A stretch of DNA of 31,162 nt from an uncultured Roseburia sp. (GTDB lineage: Bacteria; Bacillota; Clostridia; Lachnospirales; Lachnospiraceae), in the NCBI GenBank assembly GCA_910584215.1, contig CAJTYI010000031.1, forward strand, positions 1-31,162, written 5' to 3'. The notes beneath the pieces were generated by a model. The model ran no database searches. It was not told where the DNA came from and saw only the letters and a list, made by a program, of their open reading frames with translations. The translations under genes were made by a program, and so were the position numbers. Shown in pieces: positions 8,898-16,431 of this stretch. The stretch's first letter is position 1. Each line of letters starts with the position of its first letter.

Positions 8898-8982
8898 AAA
8901 TAACAGATGACTGATTTATATGAAATCGGAACCTGTTTCGGAGAGGGAGGATGTTTGAGAAGTATAAAACAGCATAAAATTT

Positions 8983-9120
8983 GGAGGAACTGTGTGGAAA
9001 ATCAGCCTGGTTGCTGATTTTATCACATGTGAGCTGGTTCACATCGGCTATCTTGTGCTGGAGCGTTACAAATAGCCCTGTCGGTATCCGCCATGTCAAC
9101 GCTCCAGAATGGAGATTTCA
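8983..9120 (+). promoter_or_regulatory. Structured leader element, copy A
   Basis: This leader shares its core with 17916-18059. In order it has: GGAGG at 8983-8987, 6 nt before a 7-codon GTG ORF (8994-9017); hairpin 1, stem 8998-9006 with 9013-9021; a copy-specific hairpin 9027-9044; hairpin 2, 9046-9056 with 9068-9077 and one bulge, with loop GCTGGAGCGTT (9057-9067); then AACGCTCCAG at 9098-9107, fully complementary to 10 nt of that loop (9058-9067); and GGAG at 9111-9114, 6 nt before ATG 9121. The CTCC at 9102-9105 could also pair with GGAG at 9111-9114, so loop pairing and ribosome-site masking exclude each other. This suggests translational control. It may equally be a dispersed mobile repeat. 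Confidence 0.6.
8994..9017 (+). CDS. Possible 7-codon leader peptide (copy A)
   Basis: GTG start 6 nt after GGAGG, reading VENQPGC (first residue Met if used as a start) then TGA. The counterpart in copy B reads VKNQRDS then TGA at the same place in the structure. In both, the codons form the 5' arm and loop of hairpin 1 and the stop lies in its 3' arm. A second GTG at 8992 opens a longer 27-codon frame that is not kept in copy B. Expression is unproven. Confidence 0.25.
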   Translation: MENQPGC

Positions 9121-9990
9121 ATGGAGAAAGCGAAAATTTATTTTACGAAGGAGATTAGCCCGGAGAGCGTGGTAAAGATGTTTGAGCAGGTGGGGGTACC
9201 GCTGAACGGAAAAGTGGCGGTAAAGCTCCATTCCGGTGAAAAAGGCAACCAAAATTATCTGCGGCCCGAGTTTGTCAAGGCGATTGTCAATCATGTAAAC
9301 GGGACGGTTGTGGAGTGCAATACCGCCTACGAGGGCGCGCGCAATACGACCGAGCGGCACAAAAAGCTGATGGAAGAGCACGGCTGGACCAAATATTTTG
9401 ACGTTGACTTGATGGATGCCACGGGGCCTGATCTGGTGCTCGAGATACCGGACGGCAAAGTGATTCAGAAAAATTATGTCGGTAAAAATCTTGCGGATTA
9501 TGATGCTATGCTGGTTTTGTCCCATTTTAAAGGACATCCCATGGGAGGGTACGGCGGCGCGCTCAAACAGCTCTCGATCGGATGCGCATCTTCCTACGGA
9601 AAGGCGTTTATCCACGGGGCCGGGGATTATGAGGCAGGTTTTATGGGCGATCACAACGGTTTTTTGGAGTCGATGGCGGACGCGGCTTCCTCCGTGGCAG
9701 ATTATTTCCGAAACAATCTGGTTTACATTAACATCATGTGCAATATGTCAGTTGACTGTGACTGCTGCGCTGTGGCCGAGGACCCCTGTATGAAAGATAT
9801 CGGGATTTTAGCCGGCACGGACCCGGTTGCAATCGACCAGGCATGTTTAGATCTGGTGTACGCGTCGGATGACCCCGGCAGGGACCATCTGGTAGAGCGC
9901 ATCGAATCCCAAAACGGCATCCATACCATTGAGGCGGCCGCAGAGCTTGGGGTTGGGACGAGAGCATATGATTTGATTTCGGTTGATTGA
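9121..9990 (+). CDS. DUF362 domain-containing protein
   Basis: A 289-residue soluble protein of the DUF362 family, recognised by the stretch NYLRPEFVKAI, the central LSHFKGHPMGGYGGALKQLS and the C-terminal GTDPVAIDQACLDLV. The biochemical role of the family is not settled; many members carry ferredoxin-type clusters. This one has no CxxCxxCxxxC ferredoxin module, only an irregular Cys group near residues 203-223 (CNMSVDCDCCAVAEDPCM) that could bind metal. The start at 9121 was chosen over the in-frame ATG at 9109 because GGAG (9111-9114) lies 6 nt before 9121 and would be inside the longer version. It is preceded by the structured leader and followed at 30 bp by the chemoreceptor gene, probably in one transcript. 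Confidence 0.85.
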   Translation: MEKAKIYFTKEISPESVVKMFEQVGVPLNGKVAVKLHSGEKGNQNYLRPEFVKAIVNHVNGTVVECNTAYEGARNTTERHKKLMEEHGWTKYFDVDLMDATGPDLVLEIPDGKVIQKNYVGKNLADYDAMLVLSHFKGHPMGGYGGALKQLSIGCASSYGKAFIHGAGDYEAGFMGDHNGFLESMADAASSVADYFRNNLVYINIMCNMSVDCDCCAVAEDPCMKDIGILAGTDPVAIDQACLDLVYASDDPGRDHLVERIESQNGIHTIEAAAELGVGTRAYDLISVD

Positions 9991-10019
9991 TATTGAGAGC
10001 CAAGGAGGAAGTGGAAATA

Positions 10020-11681
10020 ATGGAAGATCTGGCAGGGAAAAAGGGGTTAAATCTTATCAGTAAGATTTTGGTTGTGGCATTGATTCCGATTTTTGTGATG
10101 GTGCTGCTTTCCGGTTACGCGATTAAGTCGACGGCGGAAAAGACGGCGCAGCGGATGGCGCTTTCCCAGTTAAAGACGGCTGTCTGCGGGGTGGAGAAAG
10201 CGCTCTCAACGGGAGACGCCGAAGGCAGGCAGTCATTTTTGGAACAGTTTGCAGAGCGCGCGCAGGTGGAGGCGGCTGTGTTTGCAAATGGTGTAGTCAA
10301 AGTGTCCGGCGTGCGCGATGCTTCCGGCAATTATACCAGCAATATCCAGCTGGATGATGCGGTAAAGAGCGTGCTGGAAAAGGAAGACTCTTATTTTGCC
10401 ACCAATGTCAAGATGGGGGACAATATATATTACGGGTATTTTCAGACGATCGCTTTTAGCGATGCAAAAGTGGTTGCCTTTGCGGGACTGGAGCATTCGT
10501 ATGTCTCGAGTCTCTATCGCACGCGGATGCGGGTTAATATTCTGCTTATCGTGGGGATCGCGGGCTTCGCGGGCATTTTGATTGCGCTTGTGATGCGAAA
10601 GATCGTATACGCGATCGGAGGCACCATCCGCAACCTGGATAAGGTGGCCGAAGGAGAGCTCAATTTTGAGATGAGCCACAAACTGATCGAGCGCAGTGAT
10701 GAAGTCGGCAATATCGCCAGAAACGTACATACCCTGATGACGAACCTCGCAAAGACGATCACCAATATATACCGTGCCACCGATACCCTGAATAATTTTT
10801 CTGGGAAATTCCGCGATAGTTTTGAGAATATCGAGAATTCCATTTCCAATGTCAACGTAGCGATTGACGAGATTGCGAACGGCGCGACAAACCAGGCGCA
10901 GGAGACACAGAAAGTCAACGAACAGATCAACCGTATGGGGGATGCGATTACCGCGACGACGAGAAATACCGATTCCCTGATGAAGACGACTGGTGAGATG
11001 AAAGCGGCCAACGAGCAGATGAACCAGACGCTGGATGCACTGGTGACGATGAACGGCCGCACGATGCAGTCGGTCAATGAGGTCAACGAGCAGACCGACA
11101 TCACCAACAAGTCGGCGATGGAGATTCGCGGCGTGATCGAGTTTATCAACGAGGTGGCCGATCAGACGAGTCTTCTGTCTTTGAACGCCAGCATTGAGGC
11201 GGCCAGGGCTGGCGAACAGGGCCGCGGATTTGCGGTGGTTGCCGACGAGGTCAGAGTGCTTGCCGACCAGACGATGGAGTCAACGGAGCGCATTGGCGCT
11301 ATCGTGGAAACACTGATTCACAATTCCAATATGAGCGTAAAGACGATGCAGTCAGTATTGTCTGAAATCACAAATCAGAGTAAATTGCTCAATGAGACGA
11401 GAGACGTGTTTGACAGGCTCGACCACGAGATTACTACGGTGGCGGGCGCCGTCGGCAGCATATCCGGCGAGGTGGATTCCATCAACGACACGAAAAACGG
11501 CGTGCTCGGCAGTCTTGACAACCTGTCCGCAATCGCACAGCAGAACGCGGCCAGCACGCAGGAGACGGCTGCGTCTATGGAGGAACTCAGCGAGATCGTG
11601 CAGCAGTGCAACGCCGATGCACAGCAGTTGGTGGGCATTGCCGATGACATCAACGGCAATGTGCAGAAGTTTAAGATTTAA
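10020..11681 (+). CDS. Methyl-accepting chemotaxis protein
   Basis: A 553-residue transmembrane chemoreceptor. TM1 is about residues 14-34. An extracellular segment of about 135 residues looks like a single Cache-type sensor (AAVFANGVVKVSGVRDASGN...NIYYGYFQ). TM2 is about 172-193, then HAMP (195-245) and a long cytoplasmic signalling coiled coil whose tip holds the hallmark SLLSLNASIEAARAGEQGRG region. It would relay a small-molecule signal to CheA/CheW. No other chemotaxis genes are nearby. AAGGAGG at 10002-10008 serves the gene; ATG 10020 (spacing 11) was chosen, but an in-frame GTG at 10011 (spacing 2) cannot be excluded. The ligand is unknown. Confidence 0.92.
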   Translation: MEDLAGKKGLNLISKILVVALIPIFVMVLLSGYAIKSTAEKTAQRMALSQLKTAVCGVEKALSTGDAEGRQSFLEQFAERAQVEAAVFANGVVKVSGVRDASGNYTSNIQLDDAVKSVLEKEDSYFATNVKMGDNIYYGYFQTIAFSDAKVVAFAGLEHSYVSSLYRTRMRVNILLIVGIAGFAGILIALVMRKIVYAIGGTIRNLDKVAEGELNFEMSHKLIERSDEVGNIARNVHTLMTNLAKTITNIYRATDTLNNFSGKFRDSFENIENSISNVNVAIDEIANGATNQAQETQKVNEQINRMGDAITATTRNTDSLMKTTGEMKAANEQMNQTLDALVTMNGRTMQSVNEVNEQTDITNKSAMEIRGVIEFINEVADQTSLLSLNASIEAARAGEQGRGFAVVADEVRVLADQTMESTERIGAIVETLIHNSNMSVKTMQSVLSEITNQSKLLNETRDVFDRLDHEITTVAGAVGSISGEVDSINDTKNGVLGSLDNLSAIAQQNAASTQETAASMEELSEIVQQCNADAQQLVGIADDINGNVQKFKI

Positions 11682-11746
11682 CCGTACCGTTGTTCTAAAA
11701 TTATTTTTTCGGACATAAGATAAAATATATTTTAGAGAGACGGGAA

Positions 11747-12145
11747 ATGAGCATGGATTTCAAGAATAAGATGCGGACGAAAGATACGGCGGTAAGTATG
11801 GGAAAGGCAGTTGGAGTAAGTCTGTTTCTTATGTTTGCCGTAAGCGGAGCGCTGTTATTGCTGCTGGCATTTTTGCTGTACCAGATGGAGCTTGGCGAGG
11901 AAGTGGTGAAAGCCGGGATTATTGTGATCTATATTATTTCCGGCATTGCGGGCGGATTTCTGATCGGTAAGATGCGGCGCGAGAAGAAGTTTTTGTGGGG
12001 ACTATGCGCGGGCGTCATTTATTTTGTGCTGCTGTTTCTGATTTCGTGCGCAGTGAATGGGGGTCTGCCCCAGGATATGGTAAAAGTGCTCACCACATTG
12101 GTGCTCTGCACTGCCTCCGGTATGGCGGGCGGCATGATCAGCTAA
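11747..12145 (+). CDS. TIGR04086 (YrzE-like) family membrane protein
   Basis: A 132-residue very hydrophobic protein with four predicted membrane segments (about residues 23-46, 55-75, 82-104, 111-131) and a short charged N-terminus. Size, spacing and the GIAGGFLIGKMRREKKFLWG loop fit the TIGR04086 family, whose function is unknown and which is commonly found near the SCIFF peptide gene in Clostridia. Here the SCIFF promoter begins about 115 bp downstream. The ribosome site is weak (GGGA just before ATG 11747; a second ATG is at 11753). Confidence 0.75.
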   Translation: MSMDFKNKMRTKDTAVSMGKAVGVSLFLMFAVSGALLLLLAFLLYQMELGEEVVKAGIIVIYIISGIAGGFLIGKMRREKKFLWGLCAGVIYFVLLFLISCAVNGGLPQDMVKVLTTLVLCTASGMAGGMIS

Positions 12146-12259
12146 GTTTGGAAGCATATGCGTTTTCAAAATTTGGCAACGATACAGCTCTTGGCCTCAC
12201 AGCAGCGCAAAGTCCTGGGCAAAAGTGTTACAAAAAATGATACATAATAAAAAAAGTGC

Positions 12260-12288
12260 TTTCCATATAGGGGAAGGTATGTTATACT
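12260..12288 (+). promoter_or_regulatory. Extended -10 promoter of the SCIFF gene
   Basis: TATACT at 12283-12288 is preceded by TG at 12280-12281 (extended -10), with TTTCCA (12260-12265) at the ideal 17-bp distance. Transcription would start near 12295, giving a leader of about 60 nt before the SCIFF start codon. Confidence 0.65.
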
Positions 12289-12355
12289 ATACGAGTTAAT
12301 AAACGATATTAAGACCGTCTGCAACGAGTGAGCGCAGGCAAAACGGAGGACGAAC

Positions 12356-12496
12356 ATGAAACATGTAAAGACATTAAGCACCAAAAAATTACAGAATACT
12401 GTAAAAAAAGGCGGATGCGGCGAGTGCCAGACTTCCTGCCAGTCAGCATGTAAGACTTCCTGTACAGTGGGAAATCAGAGCTGTGAGAACAAATAA
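12356..12496 (+). CDS. scfA: SCIFF ranthipeptide precursor
   Basis: A 46-residue peptide with six cysteines at 21, 24, 28, 32, 36 and 43: the SCIFF (six cysteines in forty-five residues) family, almost universal in Clostridia. The N-terminal 18 residues (MKHVKTLSTKKLQNTVKK) form the leader recognised by the maturase; the core holds CGECQTSCQSACKTSCTVG. In the well-studied clostridial homologue CteA, the radical SAM partner forms a thioether between Cys32 and Thr37; both residues are present at those positions here. The gene has its own strong promoter and a GGAGG ribosome site (12345-12349) 6 nt before ATG. The maturase follows after 151 bp. Its physiological role is unsettled; signalling roles have been proposed for related peptides. 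Confidence 0.95.
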   Translation: MKHVKTLSTKKLQNTVKKGGCGECQTSCQSACKTSCTVGNQSCENK

Positions 12497-12596
12497 GCAG
12501 AGTATTTTGGAACCTTTATAAGTATGATACAATCGACCGTTCGCACAGCGTGCGGTCATTTGTATGCAAAGAGATGTGATGTATTGTAATGCGCTG

Positions 12597-12621
12597 CACC
12601 TCATCGCCGGGCGGTGAGGTG
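12597..12621 (+). promoter_or_regulatory. Intercistronic hairpin between SCIFF and maturase genes
   Basis: CACCTCATCG (12597-12606) pairs over its full length with 12612-12621 (10 bp including one G-U), with a 5-nt loop. No U-tract follows, so it is more likely an RNA stability or processing element than a terminator. A weaker GC-rich hairpin lies upstream at about 12536-12557. Together they could keep peptide mRNA more abundant than maturase mRNA. Confidence 0.5.
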
Positions 12622-12647
12622 TATGGAGAAAGAGAGGAAATATTGTA

Positions 12648-14003
12648 GTGGTTCATCAATATAAGAATAACGGCTATAATATTGTTCTGGATGTAAACAG
12701 CGGTGCGATCCATGTGGTGGATGACGTGATGTACGACGCCATCGCTTTGTTTGAGGCCCATGACAAAGATGAGATCATAGCTGCCCTGCGGGACAAGTAT
12801 GATGAGTCTGAAATCAAAGAGGCTTTGGACGAGATCAACGTTTTGCGGGATAACGGCGAACTTTTTACCAAAGATATCTATGAAGATTATATGATGGATT
12901 TCAAAAAGAGACCCACGGTAGTCAAGGCGCTGTGCCTGCATATTGCCCATGACTGTAATCTTGCCTGCCAGTATTGTTTTGCCGGCGAGGGGGAATATCA
13001 CGGCAGGAGGGCGCTCATGAGCTTGGAAGTCGGCAAAGCGGCGCTTGATTTTTTGATCGCTCATTCCGGAGCTAGAAGAAATCTTGAAGTAGATTTTTTT
13101 GGCGGGGAACCTTTGATGAACTGGCAGGTAGTCAAGGATTTGGTTGCCTACGGGAGAGAACAGGAAAAGCTGCACGATAAAAAGTTTCGTTTTACCCTGA
13201 CGACGAACGGCGTGCTTTTGGACGACGAGGTGATAGAGTTTTGCAACCGTGAGATGGGTAACGTGGTGCTCAGCATTGACGGAAGAAAAGAGGTGCATGA
13301 CGAGATGCGCCCATTCCGCAAAGGAGCCGGCAGTTATGATCTGGTCGTACCCAAGTTTCAGAAGTTTGCCGAGAGCAGAGGGCAGGACAAGTATTACGCG
13401 CGCGGAACGTTTACCCATTATAATCTTGATTTTGCCGCCGATGTGCTGCATTTGGCAGATCTGGGATTTCGGCAGATTTCGGTGGAACCGGTGGTCGCCG
13501 ACCCCAAAGAGCCGTACGCCATCCGCGAGGAAGACCTGCCGCAGCTTTTTGAGGAATACGATAAACTTGCCGCCGAGATGGTACAGCGGAAAAAACAGGG
13601 AAAAGATTTTACGTTTTTTCACTTCATGATCGATCTTGAGGGCGGCCCCTGTGTGGCGAAGCGTTTGTCCGGGTGCGGCTCCGGCACAGAATATCTGGCT
13701 GTCACCCCATGGGGAGATTTTTATCCCTGCCATCAGTTTGTCGGCAATGAGAAGTTTTTGCTGGGCAATGTAAAAGACGGCATCACGCATACACAGATCT
13801 GTGACGAATTTAAATGTTGTAATGTCTATGCGAAGGAAAAGTGCCGCAGCTGTTTTGCACGGTTTTATTGCAGTGGCGGGTGCGCCGCCAATGCATACCA
13901 CTTTACCGGCGATATCTGCGGAGCCTACGATGTGGGCTGCGAACTGCAGAAAAAGCGTGTGGAATGCGCGATTATGCTAAAAGCGGCCGAGGCGGGCATG
14001 TAA
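12648..14003 (+). CDS. scfB: SCIFF radical SAM/SPASM maturase
   Basis: A 451-residue radical SAM enzyme that installs thioether cross-links in the SCIFF peptide. Residues 1-85 resemble the RiPP-recognition (PqqD-like) domain of this family. The radical SAM CxxxCxxC motif is Cys103, Cys107 and Cys110 (HDCNLACQYC), followed by VDFFGGEPL. The C-terminal SPASM part, from about residue 335, is rich in Cys (CGSGTEYLAVTPWGDFYPC, CRSCFARFYCSGGC and more) and should hold two auxiliary 4Fe-4S clusters. Translation begins at GTG 12648, about 10 nt after GAGAGG; the first residues VHQYKNNGYNIVLDVNSGAI fit the family N-terminus. Family length is about 450, so it is intact. It sits directly after its substrate gene. 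Confidence 0.95.
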   Translation: MVHQYKNNGYNIVLDVNSGAIHVVDDVMYDAIALFEAHDKDEIIAALRDKYDESEIKEALDEINVLRDNGELFTKDIYEDYMMDFKKRPTVVKALCLHIAHDCNLACQYCFAGEGEYHGRRALMSLEVGKAALDFLIAHSGARRNLEVDFFGGEPLMNWQVVKDLVAYGREQEKLHDKKFRFTLTTNGVLLDDEVIEFCNREMGNVVLSIDGRKEVHDEMRPFRKGAGSYDLVVPKFQKFAESRGQDKYYARGTFTHYNLDFAADVLHLADLGFRQISVEPVVADPKEPYAIREEDLPQLFEEYDKLAAEMVQRKKQGKDFTFFHFMIDLEGGPCVAKRLSGCGSGTEYLAVTPWGDFYPCHQFVGNEKFLLGNVKDGITHTQICDEFKCCNVYAKEKCRSCFARFYCSGGCAANAYHFTGDICGAYDVGCELQKKRVECAIMLKAAEAGM

Positions 14004-14041
14004 AATCTGTATCCGTTCATTACAACGTTGCGGTACATTTA

Positions 14042-14129
14042 TTTACTTTATAGGAAACTGCGTCGTCAGACGCATCAATTCTCAAGTTGCGGAGCAATTT
14101 GTAAATAATCACGGAGTGATTCTTTTTTA
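14042..14129 (+). repeat. Triple-hairpin dispersed repeat, copy 1
   Basis: 88 nt matching 24946-25033 at 82 positions without gaps. It holds three small hairpins in series: 14059-14064 with 14069-14074; 14083-14090 with 14094-14101; 14107-14112 with 14116-14121; it ends in CTTTTTTA. Three of the six differences between the copies fall in hairpin 2 or just beside it, and the one inside the stem keeps pairing (G-U versus G-C), so the structure is conserved. The last hairpin plus T-run could terminate transcription between the maturase and secDF genes. Confidence 0.75.
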
Positions 14130-14157
14130 CAAGTACAAGAAAAGGAAGGAAAAAGAA

Positions 14158-16371
14158 ATGAAAAAGAGGAAATCAATAGTCATATTGGCGCTGATACTGG
14201 CGGCGCTGGTGGGATTGGGGTATTATGCGACCATTATTCTCTCTTCTACCGGTGTGGGTGAGAATATGAGTATTCCTTTAGGTCTCGATCTGTCCGGCGG
14301 TGTCTCCATTACTTATCAGGTAGTGGACAAAAATCCCAGCGCGGAAGATATGAGCGACACCATTTACAAGCTACAGAAGCGTGTCGAGGGGTACAGTACG
14401 GAGTCTTCCGTTTATCAGGTGGGGGATGACCGTATCACGGTGGAGATTCCGGGTGTTTCGGACGCCAATGCGATCTTGGCAGAGCTTGGCAATCCGGGTT
14501 CTCTGGAATTTCAGTTATCCGACGGCACTGTATTTATGACAGGCGATCAGGTGGCGGATGCGCAGGCGGCTACGACCACCGATCAGTATGGCAATAAGGA
14601 ATATATTGTGCAGTTGTCCTTAAACGACGAGGGCACGGAGATTTTTGGTGATGTGACGACAGAAAATGTCGGCAATGTGCTGCCGATCGTATATGACGGT
14701 GAGATTATCAGTTATCCGACCGTTCAGCATGCGATTACCGGAGGAACGGCGCAGATCAGCGGAATGGGCACTTTTGAGGAAGCGCAGGCGCTGGCGACCC
14801 AGATTCGTATCGGTTCCCTCTCTTTACAGTTGGAGGAGCTGGAGTCGAGCGTGGTGGGAGCACAGCTCGGCAGCCAGGCGATCTCTTCCAGCCTTAAGGC
14901 GGCGGCAATCGGTCTTGCGCTGGTGATGATATTTATGATTGTTGTCTACTCCGTTCTCGGTGTGGCGGCTTCCCTGGCCCTGCTTGGCTATGTCGAGCTT
15001 GTGATCGCGACCTTATATTTATTTGATATTACACTGACTTTACCGGGTATTGCGGGTATTATCCTTGGTATCGGTATGGCTGTGGATGCGAACGTGATTA
15101 TCTTTGCGCGTATCCGTGAGGAGATTGCGACCGATAAGAGCGTGGCGATGAGTATGCAGATCGGTTTTAAGAAAGCGTTGTCGGCGATTCTGGACGGCAA
15201 TGTCACAACGTTTCTTGCGGCTGTGATTTTGATGGCGATGGGCAGCGGAACGGTCAAAGGTTTTGCCTACACATTAATGATCAGTATTGTGATGTCCATG
15301 TTTACAGCGCTCGTTGTGACCAGATGGATTTTATATTCGTTCCATGCGCTCGGTTTGAAGAATGAAAAGCTATACGGCCGTGCCAAAGAGAAAAAGACAA
15401 TCAATTTTGTCGGCAAGCGTGCGATTTTCTTTACAATCCCGGTGGTTGTGATTGCGTCGGGACTGATCTGCATGGGCGTGCGCGCAGGTGCGGGTGACGG
15501 CGCGTTAAATTACGGTCTTGATTTTGTCGGCGGTACATCGACAACCGCTGATTTTGGAAAGGAATATACGATCGAGCAGATTGAGAGTGAGATTGTTCCC
15601 AAGGTTGCGGAGATTACCGGAGACAATAATATCCAGACGAACCGGGTGGAAGGTACGAACCAGATCACAATTAAGACCCGCACCTTAGGGCTTGAGGAGC
15701 GAGATGCGTTCGAGACGATGCTGACCGATCAGTTTGGCGTGGATGCCGGGACGATCACCACGCAGAGCATCAGTTCCACGATCAGTGGCGAGATGCGTTC
15801 GGATGCATTTTTGGCCGTTATCGTATCTAGTATCTGTATGCTGATCTATATCTGGTTCCGCTTTAAAGATATCCGCTTTGGTGCGAGTGCGATCGCAGCG
15901 CTTTTGCATGATGTTCTTGCGGTTTTAGCAGTGTACGCGTTGATTCGTATTTCCGTAGGAAGTACCTTTATCGCATGTATGCTTACTATTATCGGTTATT
16001 CGATCAACGATACGATCGTTATTTTTGACCGTATCCGCGAGAATCTTGGCAAGATGAGCGGGAAGCAGACAAGAGAGAGCCTTGCGGAGGTGGCGAACCG
16101 CAGTTTGACGCAGACGCTCTCAAGAAGTATCAGTACGTCTATCACGACGATTATCATGGTATTAATGCTGTTTATTTTCGGTGTGGCGAGCATCCGTGAG
16201 TTCTCTCTGCCGCTGATGGCCGGTATGATTTTCGGTACCTACTCTTCCGTATGTATCGCGGCGCAGTTGTGGTATGTGATGAAAGTTAATCTCGGTAAGA
16301 ACAAAGTCGCGGCGGAAAGCGCTTCCACGTCAAACAAGGCCGGGGGAAATAAAGTAGACATAAAGAAATAG
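14158..16371 (+). CDS. secDF: Fused protein translocase subunit SecDF
   Basis: A 737-residue membrane protein joining SecD and SecF, which use the proton motive force to help SecYEG complete export. The SecD half starts with one TM helix and GLDLSGGVSITYQV (42-55), followed by an extracellular domain and five TM helices including the DANVIIFARIREE region. The SecF half begins near residue 410, repeats the pattern with GLDFVGGTS, and ends with helices holding GYSINDTIVIFDRIREN. Total size and about 12 TM helices match Bacillus-type SecDF. ATG 14158 was chosen because AAGGAAGG lies just upstream; an in-frame ATG at 14116 falls inside the hairpin repeat. SecDF next to SCIFF genes is the usual clostridial order. 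glyA follows in the same direction. Confidence 0.95.
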   Translation: MKKRKSIVILALILAALVGLGYYATIILSSTGVGENMSIPLGLDLSGGVSITYQVVDKNPSAEDMSDTIYKLQKRVEGYSTESSVYQVGDDRITVEIPGVSDANAILAELGNPGSLEFQLSDGTVFMTGDQVADAQAATTTDQYGNKEYIVQLSLNDEGTEIFGDVTTENVGNVLPIVYDGEIISYPTVQHAITGGTAQISGMGTFEEAQALATQIRIGSLSLQLEELESSVVGAQLGSQAISSSLKAAAIGLALVMIFMIVVYSVLGVAASLALLGYVELVIATLYLFDITLTLPGIAGIILGIGMAVDANVIIFARIREEIATDKSVAMSMQIGFKKALSAILDGNVTTFLAAVILMAMGSGTVKGFAYTLMISIVMSMFTALVVTRWILYSFHALGLKNEKLYGRAKEKKTINFVGKRAIFFTIPVVVIASGLICMGVRAGAGDGALNYGLDFVGGTSTTADFGKEYTIEQIESEIVPKVAEITGDNNIQTNRVEGTNQITIKTRTLGLEERDAFETMLTDQFGVDAGTITTQSISSTISGEMRSDAFLAVIVSSICMLIYIWFRFKDIRFGASAIAALLHDVLAVLAVYALIRISVGSTFIACMLTIIGYSINDTIVIFDRIRENLGKMSGKQTRESLAEVANRSLTQTLSRSISTSITTIIMVLMLFIFGVASIREFSLPLMAGMIFGTYSSVCIAAQLWYVMKVNLGKNKVAAESASTSNKAGGNKVDIKK

Positions 16372-16431
16372 GCGCGGATTTATTTTAATGAGAGCAGCGA
16401 AAGCTGGAAAATGAAGGAGGATGTGATAATT

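Noticed and set aside
8951..8977. Eight-codon ORF (MFEKYKTA) before leader copy A
   Set aside because: It has a plausible ribosome site but no counterpart in copy B and is too short to judge.
12536..12560. Terminator directly after the SCIFF gene
   Set aside because: The stem is interrupted and the following bases are not a U-tract; at most a pause or processing site.
12516..13901. 461-codon open frame antisense to the SCIFF maturase gene
   Set aside because: It is a mirror of a clear radical SAM gene, lacks a ribosome site and recognisable domains; long antisense frames are common opposite GC-rich codons.
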